64,000 nucleotides of DNA from Paramormyrops kingsleyae. Lineage: Eukaryota; Chordata; Actinopteri; Osteoglossiformes; Mormyridae. Under the pieces are notes generated by a model. The model was not told where the DNA came from, searched no databases, and saw only the letters and a program-made list of their open reading frames with translations. The stretch spans positions 3,052,501-3,116,500 of the forward strand of contig NC_132812.1 of assembly GCF_048594095.1 (NCBI RefSeq). Direction: 5' to 3'. Positions 20,566 through 33,400 of the stretch are shown here, one piece after another (position 1 is the stretch's first letter; each line of letters begins with the position of its first letter). A program made the position numbers and the translations under genes.

Positions 20566-22175
20566 CAGGACTGTCACAGAAAATTAGAATATTGTGATAA
20601 AGTTCTTTATTGTCTGTAATGCAATTAAAAAAACAAAAATGTCATACATTCTGGATTCATTACACATCAACTGAAATATTGCAAGCCTTTTATTGTTTTA
20701 ATAGTGCTGATTATGCCATACAGCTTAGGAAAACTCAAAAATCCCATCTCAGAAAATTAGAATATTTCCTCAGTCCAAGTAAAAAAATAAGATTTGTAAC
20801 AGCAAAACAAAATCAAACATTTGAAAATGTCAATTAATGCACTCAGTACTTGGTTGGGAATCCTTTTGCACGGATTACTGCATCAATTCGGCGTGGCATG
20901 GAGGCAATCAACCTGTGGCATTGCTGATGTGTTATGGATGCCCAGGATGCTTCAATAGCGGCCTTTAGCTCAACTGCATTATTGGGTCTGGTGTGTTTCA
21001 GCTTCCTCTTCACAATACCCCACAAATTCTCTATAGGGTTCAGGTCAGGGGAGTTGGCAGGCCAATCGAGGACAGTGATGCCATGGTCAATACACCAGTT
21101 ACTGGTGGTTTTGGCACTGTGGGCAGGTGCCAGATCATGCTGGAAAATGAAATCATTATCTCCATAGAGCTGTTCAACAGATGGAAGCATGTAGTGCTCC
21201 AAAATCTCTTGGTACACAGCTGCATTGACTCTGGACTTGATGAAACACAACGGACCAACACCAGCAGCTGACACAGCTCCCCAAACCATTGCTGACTGTG
21301 GGAACTTCACACTGGATTTCAAGCAACTTGGATTTTGCTCCTCTCCAGCCTTCCTCCAGACTCTAGCGCCTTGACTTCCAAATGAAATACAAAACTTGCT
21401 TTCATCTGAAAACAGGACTCTGGACCACTCTGCAACTGTCCAGTGCTTCTTTTCCATAGCCCAGGTCAGACGCTTCTTCCGTTGTCTTGAGTTCAGGAGT
21501 GGCTTGACCATGGGAATACGGCTATTGTAGCCCATTTCCCGGACACGTCTGTGAACAGTGGCTTTTGATACCTGAACTCCGGCTTCAGTCCACTGTCTTT
21601 GAAGCTCACCCAAATTCTGGAAGCGGCTCTTCTTCACAATGCTGTTAAGTCTGCGGTCCTCTCTCTTGGTTGTGCAGCGTTTCCTGCCACATTTCTTCCT
21701 TCCAACAGACTTTTTGTGAATGTGCTTTGAAACTGCACTCTGTGAACAGCCTGCTCTTTTGGAGATTTCTTTTTGTGTCTTACCCTCCTGATGGAGAGTG
21801 TCAATGATGGTCCTCTGGACAGCAGTCAGGTCAGCAGTCTTCCCCATACTTGTGATTTAGTTTACTGAACCAAGCTGACTGTTTTTAAAGGCTCAGGGAA
21901 ACCCTTGCAGGTGTTTCGAGTTAATTAGACGATTCAAGTGATTAGTTAAATAGCCTGCTAGTATAGTTTTTCATGATATTCTAATTTTTTGACATAGGAT
22001 TTTTGAATTTTCCTAAGCTGTATGGCATAATCAGCACTATTAAAACAATAAAAGGCTTGCAATATTTCAGTTGATGTGTAATGAATCCAGAATGTATGAC
22101 ATTTTTGTTTTTTTAATTGCATTACGGACAATAAAGAACTTTATCACAATATTCTAATTTTCTGTGACAGTCCTG
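20566..22175 (-). mobile_element. Complete Tc1-like transposon with long inverted repeats
   Basis: The ends are CAGGACTGTCACAGAAAATT and its inverse, flanked by TA (20564-20565 and 22176-22177). The inverted repeats are about 200 bp and near identical: I find about two differences in the first 160 bp. Each arm carries two copies of a GAAAATTAGAATATT motif, one at the tip and one inside, the IR/DR layout of Sleeping Beauty-type elements. The intact transposase frame lies between. Size is 1610 bp. The close match of the two arms points to a recent insertion. Confidence 0.93.
20843..21847 (-). CDS. Tc1-like transposase, intact DD34E
   Basis: A 334-codon frame from ATG to stop, the normal length for a Tc1 transposase. 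The protein binds the inverted repeats and cuts and pastes the element in the nucleus. Residues 1-110 form the paired-like DNA-binding region with helix-turn-helix segments (EISKRAGCSQSAVSKHI) and a basic GRKKCGRKR linker at 49-57. The catalytic triad is complete: Asp148 in LFSDES, Asp238 in FQHDLAPAHS and Glu273 in NPIENLWG, with 34 residues between the last two. The C-terminus GFPTKY is typical of the family. No stop or frameshift is seen, so activity is possible but not shown. Confidence 0.93.
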   Translation of the reverse strand: MGKTADLTAVQRTIIDTLHQEGKTQKEISKRAGCSQSAVSKHIHKKSVGRKKCGRKRCTTKREDRRLNSIVKKSRFQNLGELQRQWTEAGVQVSKATVHRRVREMGYNSRIPMVKPLLNSRQRKKRLTWAMEKKHWTVAEWSRVLFSDESKFCISFGSQGARVWRKAGEEQNPSCLKSSVKFPQSAMVWGAVSAAGVGPLCFIKSRVNAAVYQEILEHYMLPSVEQLYGDNDFIFQHDLAPAHSAKTTSNWCIDHGITVLDWPANSPDLNPIENLWGIVKRKLKHTRPNNAVELKAAIEASWASITHQQCHRLIASMPRRIDAVIRAKGFPTKY

Positions 22176-22189
22176 TACATTATATTGCA

Positions 22190-22738
22190 GACTTTGTACT
22201 GTCCCCTGCCTTATGCTTTCTGCAATGGGCTTTAGGCTTTCCACTAGATTTTGGAGTGTGTCTTTGGGAATTTTTGCCCATTCATCCAGAAGAGCATTTG
22301 TGAGGTCAGGAACTGATGTTGAGTGTGAAGGTCTGGCTCACAATCTCAGTTCTAGTTCATCCCAAAGGTGTTTGATGGGGTTGAGGCTAGGGTTCTATGC
22401 AGGCCAATCAAATTCTTCCTCACCAAACTTACCCAACAATGTCTTGATGGACCCTGTTTTGTGCACTAGGGCACAGTCACACTAGAACAGAAAAGGGCCT
22501 TGCCAAATTGTTCTCACAAAGATAGATGCATAAAATTGTCCAAAATGTCTTGGTATGCTGAAGCTGGAACTAAGGGGCCTAGCCCAACCCCTGAAAAACA
22601 ACCCATACCATTATCCCTCTTTCAACAAACTTTACATTTGGCACAACACGGTCAGGCAGGTAATGTTCTCCTGGCATCCACCAAACCCGAACCTGTCCAT
22701 CAGATTGCTAGATGGAGAAGTGTGATTCGTCACTCTAT
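22190..22738 (-). pseudogene. Degenerate Tc1-like transposase C-terminal half
   Basis: The - strand encodes, with many lesions, the C-terminal half of a different Tc1-like transposase. PDLTNALLDEWAKIPKDT is readable near 22250-22310, and the text around 22600-22735 corresponds to the central catalytic region. Both ends are missing. It directly follows the intact Tc1 at 20566-22175 but belongs to another subfamily. Confidence 0.65.
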
Positions 22739-22744
22739 TCACTC

Positions 22745-22992
22745 ATGTCTCCCAAGCAAGGGGTTCAAATCCCACCCCAGCTGTGTATGTGGAGTTTGCA
22801 TGATCTCCATGTGTTGTGTGCATTTCCCCCGGGGACTCGGATTAATCCCATACACCAAAAATGTGCGGCTTAGTGAATTAACACTTCCAAACTGTATGTC
22901 TTGTAATCTTTTCCAGGTTGTTTCCCTGCCTTGCATGTCCAGCAAAAGGCTCCAGGCTCACTGTGATCCTGGACTGGCTAAGCAGGTGGAAG
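22745..22992 (+). mobile_element. Fish SINE-like retroposon, interrupted
   Basis: GTATGTGGAGTTTGCATGATC, CCCGGGGACTCGG and GGCTCCAGGCTCACTG form the ordered landmarks of a short retroposon common in fish genomes. Other copies in this window are at 26110-26345, 34135-34435 and 59845-60120. A hAT-type element has inserted at its 3' end, at 22993. Confidence 0.55.
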
Positions 22993-23863
22993 TAGGGATG
23001 AGCCGATCCACATTTTTTCAGTTCCGATCTGATTCCGATACACAATTGCCGATACTGATATAGATTCCGATACAAGAGCACTTTTTATCTTGTTATACTT
23101 TATGTATTATTTTTTAAGCTAGTAAATACAGATGGAAAAAATGTATGACAAAAAAATATTTAATTAGGCTACTATAGTACTACAAACATACATAACGTAC
23201 TGTTCCACCTCGTTTGTACGTTTTGTTTTAAGCGTTTCTGAGGCTTTTGCAGTTCAATATGAATATCTTCAAAGCAATTATACACAAGTGGTGAATGGTT
23301 AAAATTTTAACACAATTTTTCTTCCATTGGCGTCAGCTCAGTTACACTTTGTTGCAAAACAGTCCAAGTTACTTTTTTAAGTTGCTTTTTTTTGTCTGTC
23401 ACAGTTGCGTGCGCTTTGTTAAGTGGGATTGTCCATTAAATGCTATTCCCAGCTCTCAAAACTTTATTTTACAAAGATTGAAAATTGCTGTGCTACTGGT
23501 TTCTGTTAAAAGTGTAAAATACTCCCAGATCGTCACGTCTTATCTTACGCTCCTCGTACTGCAAAGGGTATGCGCATGACGTCACAGCAGCCGGAAGTTA
23601 CTGTACTCACACCCACTGAGTAGCAAAAAAGACTGAGGGGCAGCGTTAGCGTTCGATTTGAATGCTGCAAAAAACACATGTAAAATGGGAAAGAGCTGTC
23701 GTGCGATTGATTGTACAAATAGATTTAACACGAAATAGGAGCTATCTTTTTAGAGATTGCCAAAAACTAAATAAGTAAGTATAGGACATGGATCGGTCAC
23801 GCATGGCCGATACCTGATCCGTCAAATAGGTCTGGATTGGAATATCGGATCGGTGCATTTCTA
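22993..23863. mobile_element. hAT-type non-autonomous element with 8-bp duplication
   Basis: The ends are TAGGGATGAGCCGATCC on the left and, inverted, TAGAAATGCACCGATCC on the right. The 8-bp sequence GGTGGAAG occurs immediately outside both ends (22985-22992 and 23864-23871), the hallmark target duplication of hAT elements. It is 871 bp long with no transposase frame. It sits about 440 bp beyond the IFT88 stop codon, so it may lie in or near that gene's 3' UTR. Confidence 0.85.
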
Positions 23864-23871
23864 GGTGGAAG

Positions 23872-24300
23872 ACGGGTGGGTACTTGTTTATGAGTAGTTT
23901 TACACGAGCAAAGCAAGGAAGTCACTCAGTTGGAAATCCAGTGCTTTAGCTCTGAATGATGTCCTGTTATAAAATTGGCAAGATTTATGCTGATAAATTT
24001 ACCAGCTGCAGTAAGCCATTTCAACAATCCATCACCTTTTGACAGTTTTACAAATTTATATTAATTTTCAGAAAACATGTAGTGCATACAGACATCATTA
24101 CTGAGCCAAAAAGAACATCAAAATAACTTATGAACATTTTCTGTGAACTGTCAACAAAATAATGCAAAAAACAAGTCATGTAAAAGTTACTGTTCATACA
24201 CTTTTTAGTCAGGAGCAGTAAGAACAGCTAAGGGTCCTTCCTAAGCCAAGAGACATGAGATGATGCCAGCTATAGTACGAGTAGATTAGTAGATGACCAG
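23872..24300. other. Region downstream of IFT88 stop
   Basis: On the - strand this is the start of the IFT88 3' UTR. I find no canonical AATAAA between the stop codon and the hAT element, so the poly(A) site may be non-canonical or further left. Confidence 0.4.
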
Positions 24301-24422
24301 CTAGTCTGGGAGCAGGTCGTCTCCTAACTCTTCATCAGCAAACTCATCTTCCTCAATACGCTTCTTGGCTGCCGTTTTAGGTCTCTCTAGTTGAGGTCCC
24401 AGTGGATCTAGGTAGGAGGCAT
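24301..24422 (-). CDS. ift88: IFT88 last coding exon
   Basis: 122 nt for the final 40 residues and the TAG stop (24303-24301). It reads DASYLDPLGPQLERPKTAAK and then the acidic tail ending GDDLLPD. The acceptor is CTTTTCCAG. The same C-terminal sequence type is found in other vertebrate IFT88 proteins, which supports the gene being complete. Confidence 0.95.
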
Positions 24423-27400
24423 CTGGAAAAGGGATACAGATGCCCTTGGCCTTAATGTTATATTATTCGGATCCTTAGCTTACTACATTAAGACTTAGAT
24501 CTTTTCAGCCTAATGGACACGTGCATTCACTTAATCCAACAGTTCTTTGCTTTACAGACTGGTTCCTCCATGAGGTTTAACATGCTGACTCTTCTGATCC
24601 CAAGTCCTGTCTCTTGACTATTTCATCTGAGACAAGAAGAAATTTGAAGCATTTGCTAAATTGCCATATAACTTTATCCAAGGACCACTGTGATGATATT
24701 AAGTCACTGTAATACCCTTAATTCTTATTTGTGATTTGAATAGAAAAATACTGATCAGCAGAGGCAAATTAACATGGTCAGAAGCCCTTGTGCTATTTGA
24801 GTTTTCACAGGTCCCCCTACTGTTTTGAGCTGAGGCCCTGTATGTGTCAACAACCCCCCAATCCCAGCACTTCCCAAGATTCTAGTTTGTCTCACTACAA
24901 CCACAACAGTCTACAAATATTTACTGCATGATATCGCACGATGGTTCTGTCATTGTGTTTTTGTATTATTTTTTTTCCCCTATCTTTCTTCTGTCCTGTC
25001 TTTCCTTTCCAATGATTTGACGTTAATAAAATATAGACAGACAGATGGACGGATGGATGGATAGACAGATAAAAATAAGTTAAACCTACTGTAAGTTAAA
25101 GGTATGGATTTTTTTTGGGAGGGGGGGCGAGGTGGGAGATACATATGTGCTTCAGAGAGAGATGAGATGACAGGGATAAAAAGGCGATGGAGCCTGGTAA
25201 GGGAGGCATGGGGAGACACTGACCGATGTCACGCTGACTGCTGGCCTCATACGGCTCGTTGCTGTCAGGGAGCGATCTCAACCTGGCGCTCAGCCGCTCC
25301 CCCCTGGCACTGGGACCACGGCTGCTGTGTCCACTATCTGAGGAAACAGCCGTGAAGCGTAAATGAGCCAAACAAACAGTGATACAGTACAAATCAACAA
25401 CCTTCAAAATGCTCAGTTAGTAGCGATCCAACAGATCATACAGCGTCAGTCTACACCTTTGCTGTTCATAAGTTAAGCATCCCAAAATTATACCTTCAGG
25501 TCACAGTAGCACAAGGTCTAGTGAAACTATACCAAACCTGTAAAGATGTAGTAAATGAAAAGGAAAAAAAAAAACAGCTAGTTTTCCACTTAAACACATC
25601 CATAAGGGAACAAACTGATCCGGATGGGAGCCTGTAGCAGGCAGGGTAACCTATCTGCCCTGCACTGCTCTAGTAGGGGGCTAGCCCCAGCATCAGAGCA
25701 GAGGGCTGGATGCAGACAACCAGCCAAGACAGACTGACAGAAAGGAGGGTTGATAGAGTCCATACAGAGCACAGCACAGCACATCAAAAGGGACAGCAGA
25801 AGATGGAAAAAGAGGCTTAGTCAAGCTTAAATGACTTTCCGGAATAAAGAAAATCTGTACATCCCATTGACCAGCTTACTGCTTTGTCACAAATGGTTTA
25901 ACATCAGTGGGCAGCACTATTGCCTGGGCCAGGCTCCATGTTCGTTGCAACCTTGCATTGGAAAAGAACGCCGTGATGGTATTTGTGTTCAGTTCTGAAC
26001 AGATTTTTTATTTAAAGGCTACTTGCAGTCTCTAGAATAGTAAATAAAATGAAATCGGTACGAGAAGTGCTGGAGAGCACATGTGTGATATGTCAAATCA
26101 GTACATTTAGGTTTGTAGCAATATCGTGGTGTTGAGGTTCCAGTAAGTAGTACTGCACTGCATCAAATCCCACTTCTGTCCTGAGCGTGTGTGGGGTTTG
26201 CATCTTCTCCCCATGGGTTGGAGGTTTCCTCTAAATCATCCATGTTATATGACTGAGTGCAAGCATGGATGTGACCCGCAGTGGACTGGCACCTGACCAA
26301 GGTGTTTCCCAGCCTAAAAGCCTTGTCCTGCTGGACCATGTCTCATCCAATATTTTTACTTCATCCTTTTGATTTCTTAAGTAATGTTGATTTAAATGAT
26401 TAAGTAGACAGACATATTTAGGAAAAACAGAATTTTACTGTAAATATTTGAGTAGGTCCAAAGGCACAAACTCGTGGGGAATGCGACACAATGGGTTAGG
26501 GATGGGCTGGTCATACCATTGGCCTTCTTGGGAGGGGTGCTTCTTGGGGATGAGGAGCCCACTAACAGAAGAGAGGCGTGGAAAAAGCAGAGAAATACAA
26601 CACATTTATGTAGAGTGTTTCAAACTTTAGGAAAGTGAAATGAGGTCCAAAACAAAGACAGCAGTTCACAAATACCCTCATAGCAGAGAGCTGAAACACA
26701 CACACAGATTAGCTATCTATATCTTTGTGGGGACTCATCATTAATTTATATGGGAAAAATCCTAATCCCAACTGTGACAACCTTAACCCCTACCCAGCCT
26801 TAACCTTAACCATAAGTAACCAAACAAAATTCAAGACGTTTGGTACTTGTAGTTTTTTGATTGCATTCACAGATTTGTATAAAGTAGATTTTCTCCTTGC
26901 AGGGACTGGAGAAATGTCTCCACAAGGTAAAAAGTTTCTATCAGGTTTTTAATCACATTAGGTCCCCACAATGTAATATAAAAAAACCACACACACAGTC
27001 CTAATACAGAAAGTAACAGAAAATAGTCCTTCCAAGACAGTCGCAATCTACATTTAAGAAGTACCGACCTGTTTTCCTATCCACTTCTGAAGTTAAAAGT
27101 CGAAAAAACATGTCAATTAATTAAGAGCTAAATACCAGTAACATCAGCTACACAACTGTTTCAGTGTCCGGCTTGGAAACATGCATGAACAACACATAGA
27201 AGCCGGTACAAACAAGCAAAAGCAAAGGCACACAGGTGACGCTGGCAACCAAATGACGTAAGAACAGCGAATTGCCAGAATGCTGATACTTCCATGCAAC
27301 ATTTACGGGTTTCTGCAGTTCCCACTCAAATAGAGGCCCACTGTTCCATCACTCCCCACTGAAGTCTTACATTCCTGACCCCAAGGCAAGAAGGAAGCTT

Positions 27401-30400
27401 GGAGGGAGCCAGGATACACTATTGGTGTTAGCAGAGAGCAAAGTGATTAAGTTCACAGACTCTAAACTTCAAGGTTCCCAAATCAGGTCCCTATAGAAGT
27501 TCTACACGGGTAACCTTTAGTACCTAAGAAAAGCCCTGTGATTAATGTTAAAAATAAATATAAATCAGTCTTGACCTACCACTGCTCACTCCCCCACGCA
27601 AAGTGTGGGAGCATAAGTGATCTAGGATAGAGCTATGCAGTCTAGGGTGAGAAAGAATGAATCATACCACTGGTCTTCCTGGATGGAGTGCTGATAGGCG
27701 AGTCCACTGGATGAGCAACAGGCATAAGACGGATGTGGAAAGACAATGAGAAGTGAAGAGAAACAGTATAAGGCTGTACTGACTTTAAAGCACGAAGAAA
27801 GAGTGGAACAAAGACAGGAAAAACAAGAACGCAGAATTCACACAGACCTTTCACAGGCCATCACACAAGTATGGGGAACAAGAGTCCCTAATGAGGAAGG
27901 ATAAGACCATTTAAATCAGAAAGGACTGCAGGGCACCAGACCTTCCAGTCATATACACTTTGACTGTTGTGAGAGCCAGGTAGAAGCCCATGGATTCTTC
28001 TCACTCCCCTCCACGTGTTACTGTCTACACCTCCCACCGCACTGCCAGTTCCATGCCCCACAAAGCCCCCCCTACCCTAAAATCTGTGTCAGACTAGCAT
28101 CCACTAGCACTCAATCTGTATGCCCTTCCAATTAGTTTCTTAACAGTCTTCGATACCCAGAGTGCCATACATGGTATTAATAATTTTATGACGCTTTATT
28201 AATCCTCATGGGATAATTCTCTTTTCATCTACCTCGCCTTGCCCTCAATGAGACATGCAGAGGCATATGCGGCTTGTGGGTGACAGTGAAGGGTCAGCCA
28301 CTTGTGGTACCCATGGAGAATGAGGTTAAAGGCCTCACACACAAGGGCCCACTGACGTTTGGTTATTCTGCCAAGGCTGGGCTCAAACCAGCGACCAGGT
28401 AGAGGCTTAACCCAGTGAGCCACATACCCACTGTACTCACCACTGCTGGCACTGCCCTCTCTGCGCCCCCGGGCACTGTTGTCTCTGGCAGACTTCACCC
28501 GCTGCAGACAGGCAGAGGCAAACACGCTAATTAGGATAATCCTCTTGCATTTAAACTCAAAGAGAGTTAAGGTCCATTAAGCAGGTCACCTTGGATCCTG
28601 CCAGCCCGGGTAGTTTCGCAGCTGCTTACATTGTGTCTGCCTGCTCACTACAGGAAAACCCCTGTAGGAGCCCAATTTCTTTTCCTCTGCAGGTAAGCTG
28701 TTTAGTTGTTAGAGTAATACTGGGCAAGAACCAAGCGATAGCCTATGTTTACAACATTAAACATGACGGCACAAGGCTGAGGTATTCTTAGTGCAGCACA
28801 TCTACTCACACTCTCTGAGTCTGGAGAGCGCCCTACCTGCTCCTTGATCTCCTTCATCTTCTCCACCTTCTTTAATTTGGTGGCATAGTCCTGTACCTCC
28901 TTCAGACCCATGTCAGTGCAAAGTCTCACCAGGAATCGCAAACCTGCAGGTAACAAACATACAGCCAAAGGATTCCCAGTCTGTAGGTACAGAACATGCT
29001 AAGGATCCACACTTCAGCTAAGGCAGCACTTTACTACTCAACAAGCCGGCTAAAGAATACGGAACGATCCTTTACATTCTGTGTTCTCTGGGAACTTGCG
29101 ATGGATATCTTTGTATGTCTCCAAGGCCTTCTGGTAGTTTCCTGACGAACAGAAAAAACACCCATTCAGTATGGCGCATAGTACATAGCTTACCACTCAC
29201 ACCTGCGCACTTGAGGTCCCCCAAGGACAGAGGTATCACACACAAACAGGACAGCATAGCTTATCACTGCACAGAGTAGTCTTACATGAAAAAACAAGCC
29301 AATTCGTGGCCCTAAAATACACTGCTCAAAAAAATTAAAGGAACGCTTATTAATCAGAGTATAGCATCAAGTAAACTAAACTTCTGTATATTCATCTGGT
29401 CAGTTAAGTAGCAGAGGGGGTTGTTAATCAGTTTCAGCTGCTTTGGTGTTAATGAAATTAACAACAGGTGCACTAGAGAGGCAACAATGAGACGACCCCC
29501 AAAGCAGGAATGGTTTAACAGGTGGGGGCCACTGACATTTTTCCGTCCTAATCTCTTCTGACTGCTTTTTCACTAGTATTTCATTTGGCTACGGTCAGTG
29601 TCACTACTGGTAGCATGAGGTGAAACCTGGACCCTACAGAGGTTGCACAGGTAGTCCGACTCCTCCAGGATGGCGCATACTGATGTGTCATTGCCAAAAG
29701 TTTTGCTGCGTCTCCCAGCACAGTCTCAAGGGCATGGAGGAGATTCCATGAGACAGGCAGTTACTCTAGGAGAGATGGACAGGGCCATAGAAGGTCCTTA
29801 ACCCATCAGCAGGATTGGTATCTGCTCCTTTGTGCAAGGAGGAACAGGATGAACACTGCCAGAGCCCTACAAAATGACCTCCAGCAGGCCACTGGTGTGC
29901 ATGTCTCTGACCAAACAATCAGAAATAGACATCATGAGGGTGACCTGAGGGCCCGACATCCTCAAGTGGGCCCTGTGCTCACTGCCCGGCACCGTGGAGC
30001 TCGATTGGCATTTGCCATAGAATACCGGTATTGACAGGTCCGTCACTGGCACCCTGTGCCTTTCACAGATGACAGCAGATTCACCCTGAGCACATGCGAC
30101 AGAAGTGAAAAGGTCTGGAGAAGCTGCGGAGAACATTATGCTGCCTGTAACATTGTTCAGCATGACCGGTTTGGTGGGGGGTCAGTGATGGTCTGGGGAG
30201 GCATATCCATGGAGGGACACACATACCCCTACAGGCTAGACAATGGCACCTTGACTGCCATTAGGTATCAGGATGAAATCCTTGGACCCAATGTCAGACC
30301 CTTTGCTGGTGCAGTGGGTCCTGGGTTCCTCCTGGTGCACGACAATGCCCAGCCTCATGTGGCGAGAGTATGCAGGCAGTTCCTGGAACATGAAGGAATT

Positions 30401-33400
30401 GATACCATTGTCGGGTCCCCAGGTTTGCATGACCTACATCCAATAGAACACCTCTGGGACATTATGTTTCGGTCCATCCAACGCCACCAGGCTGCACCTC
30501 AGACTGTCCAGGAGCTCAGTGATGCCCTGGTCCAGATCTGGGAGGAGATCCCCCAGGACACCATCCATCATCTCATTAGGAGGATGTCCTGACAATGTCA
30601 GGCATGCATACAAGCACATGGGGGCCATACAAACTACTGAGTACGATTTTGAGTTGCTGCAATGAATTTTCAGCAAAAAGGACTAGCCTGCTGCATCATT
30701 TTTTCACTTAGATTTTCGGGGTATCTTTGAATTCAGCCCTCTGTAGGTTGATAATCTTCATTTCTATCAAACGGTGTGGCATCTTTTTGTTCCTAACACA
30801 TTACCCAGTCCATATCAGTATAGATATCTAGCATGACTTTTTTTCCCCATTGAGATCTGATGTGTTTCCAAAGTGCTCCTTTAATTTTTTTGAGCAGTGT
30901 ACATATCAGCAGGCACAAAACACAGAAGAACCATAAACATGATTTAAGTGATCTAAATTCTTGATTACACAATATCAGCAACTGGGTAAATATGGAGGTT
31001 ACAGTATGATATGCAGTACATTTAAGGGGTGTTTGAGTTAATTTCTCAGACACTGAGAGATTTCTTTGTGAATGTTCATAATCTATCAGAACAACAACTG
31101 TATCCTTAGCAGTCTGTCTGAGGGTAGGCTTCCAACCAATAGAATAGAAAATAGCATAGATCTTACCACTTCTCCTATAGCAACTGGCCACCATGAGCTG
31201 CCATTTCACCTGAGTGGGCCTGCAAATTCACAAAGGCAGACAATAGAAACTCAAACTTCTTTGCCCCACTTAGAAAAATTGTGTGGAGAGTTAAATTAAA
31301 TACTTACTGAATGAGTGTGGCTCTCTCGAAATACTGGATGGCTTTTTCACAGAACTGGGTGTCTATGTAGTAGGCCCCCAACCACTCAATGACGTCAATG
31401 TTGGAAGGAAAGTACCTAAATGACTGGGAGAATCGAAGGAGAGGGACTGACGGAGTTCCTACATTTACTTGGAGCCTGTTGTAAACCACCCGGTTACTGT
31501 TGCAATCCTATTTGTGCAACACCTTAGGCACTGACCTCAAAATTTAAAGATCCCATGACATAACTAGAATAGGGGGCTATTGGAATGACATCACTGTATT
31601 CCCCAGACAGCCCCGTCACCTGCTCCATCCATCTAATCTGTATTCCTCCTATATTCACCAAACTCTACAATTCTAGAAGTACTGAATGGATCAATTGGAA
31701 ATATAAAAGCCAATAAATGTGTTTTTACCCGAATGCTTGTGAAAAGTAAATCTGAAACTAAACCTTGTCATATATTGTGTATTCCTCTTACATGCCAATT
31801 TTCAGAACATCTCCCCACCGATTAGGTTACCTGCATTTCTTTGTATATGTCTTAATGTCCATGTCTTAAAATGTCACTTATATTATTCATACTTTTGGGT
31901 CTACGTATTTATATTCAATCTATTTCTCATTTGCACTTCAACCAACATAACATAACAGTGAGAACTGCAACACACAAATGGTGTAAATGCAGCCCTGGAG
32001 GACCATGGACAGTTGTTTTTTTGTGGGCATGGATTAGATGGTCGCACGATTTAGTTTAACATTCCCACAAAATACTCAGTCAAGCTCACATAATCCCTAA
32101 AATGTGCACACAATTTACTTCTTGCACCCTCAAATTTAAAATTCTAGAATATATTTTTAAGTTTTGGTTATTTGCGTTCTTGCTTCACTATTTCTCAAGC
32201 ACTTACAGTCCACAGACCGGGTGAGTAAAGTAAAGTTCTTCACCAGGGGTGTGTGATGGACTGTGTAGTGTAGCCCAGATTTTTATGTCTGGTGAACATC
32301 ATGTGCCTCAGTGCATCTCGACTGTGCACGTGCACGGAAATTGACTAGGTGATTCCAGTAGGTGGCAAATCTGATTTTCACAGAACAGAGATCAACGAAG
32401 AGTCGAAGGATGATAGTTTTCTATTGTCCAAACATTATACTGTGGTACATGGGTCCATGGTTTACAGGTCTTGGCTAATTTTGTCACAGAGATTTCAAAA
32501 TGCCACAGTATGCTGTATTACCTTAATATCACCCAACCTAGATGAACAACTTTAAAATTGTTCATAAAAAAGTTTACCTACTCAGTCCTCTTGGAACATT
32601 AACCTTAGTCACATCACCATGTGGAACTGACCAGAACCTACCTCGTAGTAGTACTGAAAGGCTTGGGACTTGTCCCCCTCCCCATCGTATAGCTCTCCCA
32701 GCTTGGCCAGAACCTGGGCGTCCGTAGGCGTGACACTGATGAGTTGCATCAGCCACTGGATCGCCTGGTTGGGGTCATCCAGTACCTCATATCTGAAGGA
32801 TGTGTGTTACGGACCATAACCTAGAACTTTTCATGTTAGAGTCAGGAGTCAGAGGAGTGATCTTGCAGGTATCCTGCAAGCCATCATTGATCTAGACATC
32901 GGACAGCATCTCCAATCAACATTTTACTGTGTGATTTAGAAATGTGTATGAATTATTATCGTGCTACAGACATAAACCTCATATTATAACATATCTGAAC
33001 CCATCTGACGTATCACTAAGCGGCAACAGCTTTTGGTAGAAGGATACAGGCTAGCAAGCTGGTACATGACCTGGGCATTGTTTCTCAGGATAGCGTGCAG
33101 TTTCAGAAAGCAGTCCAGAGCCTCTTCTAGGCGGCCCAATCGCTTATAAGTCAGGCCTGGGGATCAAGCGTGGGGAACACTGCCTTCGTAACAACATTTA
33201 GCTATTATTTTTAGCATTTAGCATTTTTTTCCACAATCTGCCCTTCTCTTCTGAAATTTATCAGAATTCCTGAATATGTGCTGCTTTTACATACATACAT
33301 AGTCAACTCCAGAAATATTGGCACCCCTCAAAAAAAATTGAACAAAAACAACATTAATATAATACAGATAATACATACAATGATTCTAATATTCCTCAAA

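Larger units (their letters stand above)
24423..28440. other. IFT88 last introns, with repeats
   Basis: Intron 24 (24423-25223) and intron 23 (25338-28440). Besides a GACA/GATG-type simple repeat near 25030-25070 and the repeats listed separately (26110, 26725, 28196), no gene is visible. The frames at 27642 and 25590 are not recognisable. Confidence 0.5.
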
